A stretch of DNA of 64,000 bases from Podocnemis expansa (taxonomy: Eukaryota; Chordata; Testudines; Podocnemididae): positions 286,424-350,423 of the forward strand of contig ML682092.1 of the NCBI GenBank assembly GCA_007922195.1, in the 5' to 3' direction. The translations under genes and the position numbers were made by a program. The notes beneath the pieces were generated by a model that saw only the letters and a program-made list of their open reading frames with translations, was not told the origin of the DNA and searched no databases. Positions 55,630-64,000 of the stretch are shown here, in pieces (the stretch's first letter is position 1; each line of letters opens with the position of its first letter).

Positions 55630-56916
55630 CCACCTGCACCGAGTATGGCTCTGCCCCAAGTGGCATCATCTCTAGCCTGTTGGACAATGGCGTAGCGTGT
55701 CATGAAGGTACGCATCGACGACCACGTAGCAGCCCTGCCGATGTCTTAGATCAGGACCTTGGCAAGGAAGGCTGTAGAAGATGCCTGGACCCTGGTAGAG
55801 TGAGCCCTCACAGCCTCAGGAAGGGGCATGTTTGACCTTCCATAGCAATCTTTAATACATTTTGCAATCCATCTGGAGATGCACTGAGAAGAGACTGGGC
55901 AGCCTCTCATGCATTCAGTGACCACCACAAACAACTGGGAGGTCTTGTGGAAGGACCATGTACACTCGATACAAGTTAAGAGTGCTCACCTCACATCTAA
56001 GGTATGCCCCTGTCTCTGGTTCTCTGTGACCTGCGAGTAGGGATAGAAAACTGGCAGGCAAATTTCTTGGTTCATGTGGAAGGGGGTGACCACCTTGGGG
56101 AGGAAAGAAGGATGGTGACGTAGGACCACCTTATCCAGGTAGAACCTCATGTACAGGGGTTCCAAGGAGAGGGCTCACAACTCTGAAACCCTTCTAGCTG
56201 AGGTGATCACTACTAGGAAGGCCACTTTCCAAGACAAAACCAACAGGGTGGCTGAGTCCAACGGTTTGTAGGGTGGCTCTGTCAGTGCCCAGAGTACTAT
56301 GTTCAAATTCCACTTGGGGATGGGCTTATGAAGTTGGGGAAAGAGCTTCTCAGTCCCCCTCAGGAAGCTGGTGGATGTAGTGTGAGAAGATGGTGCACCG
56401 TCTACTCCCTCATGGAAGACAGAAATTGTTGCTAAATGGATTCTCAGAGAGAGGATGGAGAAAGGCCTCTCTAAGGTCTAGGAGGTAGTCCAGAACCGTA
56501 TGTATTGGTGCTGAGATCGGGCTGTGACAAAGGCATAGACCCTAAGTGGAGAAGTGTTTCCATTTGGCCATGTATGTGGACCTAGCAGAGGGTCTCCTGC
56601 TACCAACCAGGACCTTCTTAACCTTGTCCGAGCAGCACCTTTCCTGTTCGCTGAGCCAGAGATCATCCAGGCTGTCAGGTATAGGAGCCCTGGATTCAGA
56701 TGCCGAAGGCACCCTGAGTCCTGCATCAGGAGGTCTGCCCACAGGGGGATGTGGATCAGGATCTTTATGGACATGTCCTGTAAGAGCAGGAACCAGTGCT
56801 GTCTGGGCCAGTCTGGAGCCATCAGTATGATGTGCGCTCTGTCTGTGAGGACCCTCAATAGCACCCTCTGTATAAAGAGAAGTGGTGGGAAGGCATACAT
56901 CAGGACCCCTGACCAA
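55630..56916 (-). pseudogene. DIRS tyrosine recombinase, copy D
   Basis: The core-binding start is in 56,916-56,542 (RSTYMAKWKHFST). The catalytic part follows in changing frames: TSARRVSEL near 56,200 with the first Arg and then a TGA, RAHSTRVQAS (55,830-55,800) with His and Arg intact, and TFMTRYAIVQ near 55,690 with the candidate Tyr. All four tetrad residues are therefore present, in contrast to copy B, but frameshifts and stops prevent a full protein. The start of this frame overlaps the RNase H extension (56,942-56,478). Confidence 0.75.
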
Positions 56917-57045
56917 CTGATGAGGAAGTCATTGCCAAGCAAACCCTCCTCCCGACCCTGGGCACAGAACTGAGGACACTTGCGGTTCTGTTGTGTTGCA
57001 ACTAAGTCTGTTTATCAGAAGGGAGAATACCTTGTTGTGAAGGGA

Positions 57046-57563
57046 TCACTTGTGACGCACTAGGGGCCTCCTGCTGAGTGAGTCCACTAGACTGTTGTCC
57101 ACCCCAGGCAGGTGGGCAGCTATTCGTGTGAAGTGGTGATTTATGTCCAGTTGCCAGAGTTTGCACACTTCCTCACACAGATCCGAGGAACGGACCCCCC
57201 CCCCCCCACTTGCTGGGTTGTGTAGAACATGGCCATCGTGTTGTCCGTGAGGACCTGGACTGTTCTGCTCCAAATCTTGAGGAAGATTGTGCAGGCTAGT
57301 CTGATAGCCTGTAGCTCCTTCGTGTTTATCTGGAATAGGCTGTCCTCAGGGGGCCAAAGGCCTGAGTTGAGAGGCCCTGGAAATATGAGCCCCCCCCACC
57401 TCAAGTCTGAAGCATCTGTTATTAGGGTCACTGAGGGCCTAGCTTCCCTAAATGGAATGCCCCCCATCACGAAGCAGGGGTCCCTCCAAATCTGGAGTGA
57501 CTCTAGGACATCCTGGGAAACCGACAGTACCTTGTCTAAGAGGTCCCTCCACGGGCAGGACAC
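57046..57563 (-). pseudogene. DIRS RNase H, copy D
   Basis: ITDASDL, TKELQAI and LTDNTMAM lie in one frame (57,563-57,141). After a frameshift caused by a C/G run near 57,195, the last motif VDNSLVDSLSR appears in 57,273-57,046. The spacing matches copy B. The homopolymer run may be a mutation hotspot or an assembly error. Confidence 0.75.
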
Positions 57564-57572
57564 TGTGGAGAA

Positions 57573-58290
57573 TCAGAGCTGGAAGGGCCTCATCCTCAGG
57601 CATGTTGTCCGGATCATGGATGTGGCAGCAGCCATGTGGCCAAGGAGTTGAATGCAACATCGGGCTGCAGTCACCAGAGGCGCCTGCAGTTCTGCAATGA
57701 TGATGCAAGGGGACTGAAATCTTGAGAGGGACAGGGACGCCATCCCTTTATGAACATTTAGTCTTGCCCCTATGAATTCTACATCCTGGGAAGGGTGGAG
57801 ATTTGACTTTTCCTTGTTTATGCAAAGGCCCAAAGATTGGCTGAGCTCCACTACCTTCCTGATGTGGAGCTGTGCCTGGTGGCTTGACTTCCTGACTATG
57901 AGCCAGTCATCTAGGTAGGGGTATATTCTTATGCCCTCCCTGTGTAAGAATGCTGCGACTGGTGCCATGTACTTTGTGAACACCCTGGGGGCCAGTGAGA
58001 GCCTGAAGGGGAGGCCGGTGAACTGATCGTGGTGGGGCAGAACCACTAACCTCAGGAAGCCTCTGTGGTGGGGTTGGATGGTTATGTGGAAGTAGGTGTC
58101 CTTTAGGTGGAGGGCTGTGAACCAGTCCCCTGGGGACAGAGACAAGATGTTCTGAGGCAGGGAAACCATGTGGAACTTTATTTTCTTTGGATGCTTGTTT
58201 AGCGCTCTGAGGTCTAAGATGGGTCAAAGGTCCCCATTGGGCTTGTGAACCAGAAAATACTGTGAGTAAAACCCCTTGCCACACTCCCAC
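57573..58290 (-). pseudogene. DIRS reverse transcriptase, copy D
   Basis: Motif A reads ALHLKDTYFHI: the Asp of ALDL seen in copy B is His here. Motif B is GLPFRLSLAPRVFTK. The active-site box YPYLDDWLIV is intact. The thumb continues through KEKSNLHPSQDVEFIGA to GHMAAATSMI. The N-terminal fingers lie in another frame (58,290-58,190). So copies B and D have each lost a different catalytic Asp. The frame leads directly into RNase H. Confidence 0.85.
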
Positions 58291-59994
58291 TTGTGGACTC
58301 TATGGCCCTGAGGGAGAGGAGTTTTTGGCATTCGATCTCGAGCCTGTGTGACTGTTCTTGATTTCTCAGAATTATGCAAGGGGGTGGTTTTCTGTCCCGA
58401 GGGGTTGAGTAGAATTGAATGTGGTATCCTTGTACCACAGTCTTGAGGACCCACCGGTCAGATGTAACATGGGCCCACTGGTGGGCAAAGCAGTGTAGGT
58501 GGTAGGGGGAAAGCAGAGACCTGGATGCGCTGCTCTCGTGGTGACCATCAAAAATGCTGTTTGCAGCCTGATGATCAATTGGACCCTCGCTCACACCTGC
58601 CAGAGTGCAGGGTGTTAAGTTTTCTCCCTTTAGCTGATTGACCCTTGTCCTTTCCCAGGTCTCCGAGTTGGCACTGGGGAAACCAGAGGGATCTCAGGAA
58701 CTGGCTCTGTAGTTGAATCTGCTGCTTTAGCTGCTGATGAGGCCTCAGCAAGCACCTGTTGAACTGCAGGGTATGTATTCACAGGGACCGCAGTGTGGCC
58801 CTCAAAAAGCTTAATGGCATGAAGCTTTGTGTCTGTAGATGGAGCAAAGATGTTGGGGCCCTCCACTTGCACGTCTTGAATGATTAGCTGCACCTGAGTG
58901 GGAAGGCCTGAGCCTTGGAGCCAGGCTGAGCATCACATGACCACTGCCGAGGACATGGTGCAGGCAGCTGTATCCACTGCATCCTAAGTTGCTGCCAGGG
59001 CATCCCTGGATGCCCTCTGCCCTTCCTCGAGCATTGCATCATAGTCCCGGAGGTGCCCCTTGGGGATAATCATGCAGAAGCTTCACATGGCATCCCAGAG
59101 GTTGAAGATGTATCGCGTCATTAGGGCCAAATGGCTGGAGATGTGCAACTGGAGGGCAGCTGAGGAGTATACCTTCCCACCCAGGAGGTTGAGCTTTTTT
59201 GCCTCCTTGTTCCTAGGTGTGGAACTCTGTTGGCCCCGTCTCTCCCTCTGGTTTACAGCATCAGCCATGAGGAATCCTGGAGCAGGATGGTGAAGGAAGG
59301 AAGGAAACACTGTACTGTGTGTCTGCAATCTTGGACACCGGCGGGATTGAGGATGGAGTTTGCCAGCACTCCCAGACAATGCAGTATACTTCTGAATGAA
59401 GAGGAATAGAGACCTTTGCTGAAGGGGCTCTACAGCACCCTTTGAAGAGGGAGTCCTCTTTCTCTTGGACCACTCCAAGTCTCAGTTTAAGGTTGGCTGC
59501 CATATGGCACAGGAAGTCCTGTTTGATGCAGGGGTCCCCATCAGTCAGCTGATGTGTCCACCAAAGACTCATCAGGTGAGGATGAAGAGAGTGAGCCCAG
59601 GATCTACTGCATTGTGTAGAGTCGGAGTCATGCTCATCCTCCGAGAGGTCTGAGGACACTGGAGATTGAGGAGGGGACTGAGTGTAGCGGGACAAAGCAT
59701 TGTCTGTTATTATGCTTAGCCAGTTGAGGGACCACTCATTGAGGGATGGTCCCGTTTCTGCTGGGCTGGGCAGCCTCTGGTATGAGGCAAGGATGCCATA
59801 GTGGCAGGGGAGGGAGAGGTGGATATTTCCCCTGGTGCCTGCAACCTCTTGGGCCTCTTTGGGCTTGGGGGCAGGGAGCGCTTGCAGGACCTCAGAGATG
59901 GATTTTGACAGCCCATATCAAAATGGTCCATCAGTGTTATTGGTAAACTCACATAGGCATGGGATACATTTATCAGGCCCATAGGAAGTTCCAC
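58214..59994 (-). pseudogene. DIRS gag-like protein, copy D
   Basis: The order matches copy B in frame pieces: 59,994-59,716 (basic, Pro-rich), 59,695-59,261 (Asp/Ser-rich, then MAANLKLRLGV), 59,478-59,083 (LMTRYIFNLWDAM), 58,893-58,630 (IIQDVQVEG, STD) and 58,594-58,214 (VTSDRWVLKTV, then ECQKLLSLRAIE). The last piece leads into RT. The Cys-rich N terminus seen in copy B was not located. Function as an RNA-packaging protein is inferred from position. Confidence 0.65.
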
Positions 59995-60100
59995 CTGTGT
60001 CTATCTTGTATAGTGCTGTAGGGTGGGTCAAGCATCTGGCTTTCCCCATGCCGGTCCCGGTGCCTCACTTATAAGTGTGCTGTACAAGGTCATCATCAGT

Positions 60101-60715
60101 TGCTTTCAGTCCGTCACGTTCCTCTTTAAACTAAGAGAAAGTAAACTCTCCTAGATCCTCCCCACCCACTCCTGGTAGCCCATACTTCCTGTGGGACACT
60201 GAGTGCGCCAGATTCACATACCCCTCTGGCCTATGACCTGAATATGCTTTACACTGCTGGACTGAGGGAGAGATGATCTACCTCTCTACCGCTTTCTTGT
60301 AGTGTCGTTAACTACCACGGCCAGCCAAGCAGTCCTAAGGCCTTGTGAGTTCCCTCATAGGAATTATGCCAACATGTGTTGCTGCCAGAACATTAAATCC
60401 TCTGGCCTCCATACTCCTCTGCCAGTACCCTCTCAGGTACAGCAATTAGAGATGCATTCCTTGACCATACCACCAATGTGTTGGTACCACACTTATGCAT
60501 AAGGTGACTTCAGGCCACCCTGTCCATGCACTTCAATTGGTGCTTGGACAAACTTGGCCTACTCCTCTCCACTGGGTTAGATCTTTCAATCCCAGGCTAC
60601 CCTTGCCTGGATGAAGGTCCTTAGGTCAATCACTTAGACCCCTCGAGGACCTCACTCATTCAACAACTACCCATGTCGGAAATATGCTGTGCTGAAGGCA
60701 GAAGAGCCAACTCCA
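60101..60715. other. No gene recognised; between two DIRS ends
   Basis: No recombinase or gag motif was found. It may be non-coding sequence of the divergent DIRS subfamily whose terminus follows. Confidence 0.3.
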
Positions 60716-60719
60716 CCCA

Positions 60720-61040
60720 CCATCCATCAGCATGGCTAGCAGTCACCTATTACTGAATGTATCCGAGCAGTGGCTCAAAGAGGAACAGTGGGTTACTTGC
60801 CAGTAGCCATCCTTCTTTGAGATGGGCTGCTCATATTCATTCAGACCCCTCTTCCAGTCCCTGCATTTGGAGTTGGTGACTCCTAGTAACTGGGGAGGGG
60901 CTGGGTGGGGGCCGCCTGCCCTCTTTTGACAGGCTAGGGCAAAAGGTTCTGACCAATCAAGCACTCCGGCACAGAGACACCCATTACTGAATGAATCTGA
61001 GCAACCCATCTCAAAGAAGGACGGTTACTGTTAAGTAACC
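60720..61040 (+). repeat. Terminal block of the divergent DIRS subfamily
   Basis: GGCTAGCAGTCACCTATTAC and GGGTTACTTGCCAGTAGCC correspond to the internal complementary region of copy B (11,760-11,835). TTTTGACAGGCTAGGGCAAA, GAGACACCCATTACTGAATG and GTTACTGTTAAGTAACCC correspond to its 3' terminal repeat. It resembles 38,205-38,310 more than the copy B family. The layout is that of a 3' end on the plus strand, so it does not belong to copy D. Confidence 0.7.
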
Positions 61041-61047
61041 CACCACT

Positions 61048-61430
61048 TCTGAGCTGAGATTCTCCATCTTGAAACAACTTCAGGCAAGATCTGGGCCCTG
61101 CCTGGCCTCAGGCAGAGACAGATGTTTACACAGCCAAACAGCCAAAACACCTTGAGCATAAACTTGTTTGAAGTTAGTTAGCATGTGTATTTTACCTTTT
61201 GTTTTCTTGTGGTCTCTCCTGACTTACTTGTACTGTGATTCTGCCATGATTGGCCAGATTCTCACTTAGAATGATCTCATCAATAAACTAGTAGTAGTTT
61301 TACCTAAAGCTGTGAGGTCTTTAGTGGGTGAGTGAAGGAGGCTGGGCATAAGCCATTTCTTTGTTAAATGGACAGACTTGAGTGTGTGGTGGTTGGGAGT
61401 GGTTCCCAATCTCTGTAGACAGTGGCTCCT
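61048..61430 (+). repeat. Candidate LTR fragment
   Basis: GATTCTCCATCTTGAAACAAC opens it (shared with 4,945-5,062). CATCAATAAACTAG at about 61,280 supplies a possible AATAAA signal. Ends are not defined. Confidence 0.35.
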
Positions 61431-61635
61431 GGTTTAGTAACTGGGAGTGAGGGTGCTTGCTGGGGGACCCTCCCTCAAGTAGCCAGGGGGCTCACACCCA
61501 CTGCCTGGGACCAATTGCATGCAAGAGGCTGGAGTGGACTGACTCAGGAGTGACTGGTCACTTAGCAAAGCAGTGTTCAAGACTAGGAACTGGGAGGTCC
61601 AAGCAGCAGACTCGACTGGATCTGGGGAGTGGTCC

Positions 61636-62276
61636 ATCATAGTGTTCACACCACTAATATGTTTGTAGATCATGTGTATAGTTTTGTGATACACCTTTGA
61701 TGCTGAAGCTATACTGAAGTGTAAAAATCTATCTTCTGAGTGGGTTATTAAATATGCATAATTTTGAGCTTTCCTCTATTAATTTTAGCTGCCAAAATCA
61801 AGATGATGCATCCAATTTACTGAAATATTGAGCATTTGCAAACTGAGCCATAATCTCTTCTCTAGCTGGTAGTTAGAAATGTTGGCTTTGTATAGCTCTG
61901 TTGAGGTCTCTGGGACTTAAGCATATGCATAGCTGGGCATTACTTTTTTGCACAATGACTCTGGAGCTCACCAATTCCATTGGCTCCTTTATTTTTTGTA
62001 TTACTTGGATTGCTTCCATCTTTTCAAGCTCAGCCCTGAGTTTATCACAGAGTGCAAATGGCACCTGTCTACAGGAATGAATAACTGGAAGGACCTGCTT
62101 GTTTATGTAGATTGTATGTTCACCTTGCAAGCAACCCAATCCCTGAAACAGAAACAGGTCCTGATATTCTTCAAAGAGTGCCTCATAGCCAAATGCAGCC
62201 CTATCTTGCAGTGAGAGCACCCTTTTTACCAGATTCAGTTTCTCACAGGCAGCCACATCCAAAATTGGTGTCACCT
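61636..62276 (-). pseudogene. Gypsy-like RT N-terminal half
   Basis: The frame 62,274-61,873 contains ACEKLNLVKRVLSL, QGLGCLQGEHTI, VIHSCRQVPFALCDKLRAEL and ICLSPRDLNRAI, the start of a Ty3/gypsy RT. It continues REEIMAQFANAQYFSKLDASS (motif A, Asp present), then, with a stop, a degraded motif B region and VSQNYT/YHKTIHMIYKHISGV near 61,690-61,640. It breaks there; the next RT segment is found at 55,080 on the same strand. The frame is open upstream to the gag zinc knuckle. Confidence 0.75.
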
Positions 62277-62309
62277 CCTTTGGTACTACAGTGAAAGGCA
62301 GCCTGTTAT

Positions 62310-62765
62310 GACAGAGTTTCCCATAGGCAAAACACTCTTTGGAACCATGCTGTGATCCACACTTGCCGCAAGACTGTCTGGTTCAAATCACAATGTGGAA
62401 CCAACCCCTGCTATCAGGAAGACTGAGTCCACTCTGGCTATATGCTGTTTGTTTAAGTGCATGCACTGTCCCATCTGATGAATTCAGCAATTTTTCTTGT
62501 GTTTTTACCATTTCAGTGGCCCTACATATTTGAAGGGCTTCATTCAAAGAGATCACTCCCTCTCCAAGCAGTGTCTATTAACACATGGTCTGTAATGCCA
62601 CAAATGAGCCTGTCTTTGATCAGGGACTCTGCCAAACCGAAGTTACAGCTTTTACTGAGTTTCCTTAATTCTGTAACATGTTGCTCTGTGGCAGGGGTCT
62701 CAAACTCAAATCATCATGCAGGCCACATAAGGACTAGTAGAGGGCCACAGGAAGGTTAGTATGGT
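62310..62765 (-). pseudogene. Gypsy-like gag C terminus with zinc knuckle
   Basis: The minus strand near 62,700-62,560 reads EQHVTELRKLSKSCNFGL, then ESLIKDRLICGITD. Near 62,372-62,320 comes CGKCGSQHGSKEC, a C-x2-C-x4-H-x4-C knuckle that binds nucleic acid. The same frame passes directly into the RT start (62,276), with no room for a protease domain, so protease appears deleted. A stop and frame change lie between the two gag pieces. Confidence 0.7.
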
Positions 62766-62850
62766 AGCCTGAGGGCCACACCACTGAAACCTTAACATAC
62801 AATGATATTGCAAATATCGGTAACAATCATGTCATTGCAGGCCACAGGAA
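62694..62850. repeat. hAT-derived repeat fragment
   Basis: CAGGGGTCTCAAACTCAAATC followed by GGCCACA-rich sequence resembles the terminus of hAT (Charlie-like) repeats. The other end and a duplication were not found. Confidence 0.45.
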
Positions 62851-63427
62851 ATAGCTTTAGGGGCTGCTTCTCCAAGACCCCTTCTCTATGCTGTTATCTG
62901 GTTTTTGCATGCATGTTAAAAAAAAAAATCTATGCCTCTCAAAAGTCACATTTGTTTTTGGCAAACAATATTCCTCAAACTTAGTCAATATAATGTTTTA
63001 ATTCATGCTTACACCATCTTGAAATTTGAAGTTAATATATACATCCAGTGCCTCCGCCCCAACAACATGCAAAAATATAGATGATATCCAGTTTTCATCT
63101 TTGTTCTGCCCTCCAATAGCAGACAAATACAACAGAAATTACTGCTTAAGCTTTATCCAGTTTTCTGCAATATTACTAGAGATTTGCAGAGGTGAAGGAG
63201 CCTTGTTGCAGGGTAAGCCCTCCCTAGCACCCCCTCATGGCAAAACAGGGAGAGAGTTATCAGGGAGGGTGCCTCCACAAGCTTCTGAATGTACAGTTTT
63301 CATATACCAACTCAGCCCTGCAGTCAGGGCAAACAGATCTGACAGCCAGAGTCAAATATAATGTCTGTTAGCAGCCCTTGAGTCAGGGCAGCACAGCCTA
63401 GCAGCCACAGTCTATTAGCAATAAATC
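62851..63427. other. No gene recognised
   Basis: Non-coding. AGTCAGGGCA-type short repeats occur at 63,322-63,395. Confidence 0.4.
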
Positions 63428-63973
63428 TGTGATGGGGCACAGTGCCCAGGCAGAAGGGCTCAGGCCATCCCACTTCACTGAGCCCCAGCCCAGGGTCCTA
63501 TAGGTACAGGGGTTACAGCACTAAGTCAACAGGGACCAAACCAAAACACACTGATTAGACTACCACTATACCCCAGCACCACCCTTCAGGCCCCCTGGGC
63601 TACTTCCTACCTGGGACAGAGTGAAGACTTAGTCAGTCACTGGGCTGTCATTCCTTCCTTCCTGAGATTACAGTTGTTGGCTTTCCCACAGGTCTTGGGC
63701 ATCTGCTCCAAGGCTCTCTTTGCCAGGTAGTAGCTGTGCAGAGTCCTCTCTAGCCACCAAGTCTCCTCTGGATCAGCACTGGGGCAGTGTCAGGATAGGT
63801 CCTCCCAGCAGACATCCTCTCTCTCCATTGACCAGCCCAGACTGAACTGAGCTGCTCCTTCTTATACTGGGGCAGCAGCCTGAGCATGCCCAGCAAGGCT
63901 TAAGGGGTGGGGCTTCCACTGGCCATAGGGTTGGCTGAGTTGCTGTAGTGTGGGGTGAGTCAGCTCCATCACA
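63428..63973 (-). repeat. Candidate solo LTR, 546 bp
   Basis: The unit begins TGTGATGG and ends CCATCACA, an 8-bp inverted terminus with TG...CA ends. On the minus strand a TATA-like AGTATAAGAAGG lies near 63,860, followed by C/T-rich sequence. A flanking duplication was not seen and the partner LTR may lie outside the window. Confidence 0.5.
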
Positions 63974-64000
63974 AGCTGTAAACTGTCTATGTTTTGAGTG

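Larger units (their letters stand above)
55275..60100 (-). mobile_element. DIRS-type retrotransposon copy D
   Basis: Read from high to low coordinates: gag-like (59,994-58,600), RT (58,290-57,573), RNase H (57,563-57,046), recombinase (56,916-55,630), internal complementary region (55,610-55,540) and terminal repeat (55,540-55,275). The 5' terminal repeat of its own type was not found. At 60,720-61,040 a terminal block of another DIRS subfamily follows. The whole lies within gypsy-like RT sequence. Frameshifts in each gene make it inactive. Confidence 0.85.

Noticed and set aside
60101..61040. 5' terminal repeat of DIRS copy D
   Set aside because: The block at 60,720-61,040 has the layout of a plus-strand 3' end and matches the divergent subfamily, so it does not fit copy D.

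Overview
The window looks like reptile genomic DNA, most probably turtle. I base this on DIRS-type tyrosine-recombinase retrotransposons, CR1 3' ends, tRNA-derived SINEs with CR1-like tails, a PIF/Harbinger element, hAT MITEs, Ty3/gypsy-like pol and old endogenous retrovirus (ERV) pieces. There are two assembly gaps (27,133-27,532 and 40,420-40,519). I found no exon of a host protein-coding gene, no rRNA, no functional tRNA and no CRISPR array. Nearly every recognisable coding stretch belongs to a mobile element and is broken. Family names come from motifs and translated similarity judged by eye; no database search was run.

Layout. 1-5,900: an LTR-like repeat, a candidate LTR, a hAT MITE, a 5'-truncated DIRS element on the minus strand (copy A) and a second hAT MITE. 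5,900-13,300: the 3' end of an ERV integrase gene, a nearly complete DIRS element on the plus strand (copy B, 6,484-12,115) inserted into it, then more ERV sequence including a gag start. 13,300-19,000: mostly unassigned non-coding DNA with an inverted repeat carrying a hammerhead-like motif and an LTR-like unit. 19,000-21,240: a hairpin-rich Harbinger-like derivative with a hAT MITE nested inside it. 21,240-33,500: copies of two LTR-like repeats, a 114-bp tandem array and a gapped hAT element. 33,500-40,400: a divergent DIRS gag region (minus strand), a CpG-rich block, a DIRS fragment (copy C) and a foldback repeat. 40,500-46,350: AT-rich DNA, a SINE and CR1 3' ends. 46,351-50,313: a Harbinger element with a transposase gene and an opposing Myb/SANT-like gene, the latter split by a hAT MITE. 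50,950-52,550: a 120-bp tandem array and two SINEs. 52,546-62,760: a minus-strand gypsy-like element whose RT gene is split by about 6.5 kb containing DIRS copy D. The window ends in a solo-LTR-like unit.

How the parts relate. The four DIRS copies share one plan: gag-like protein, RT and RNase H in one frame, an overlapping tyrosine recombinase (YR) frame, an internal complementary region and inverted terminal repeats. Two of them are nested in older elements, which gives a relative insertion order. The five hAT-type insertions are supported by 8-bp target-site duplications. The Harbinger element is bounded by inverted termini and a 3-bp duplication. All coding copies carry stops, frameshifts or changed catalytic residues, so this is a layered deposit of dead elements rather than a working gene system.
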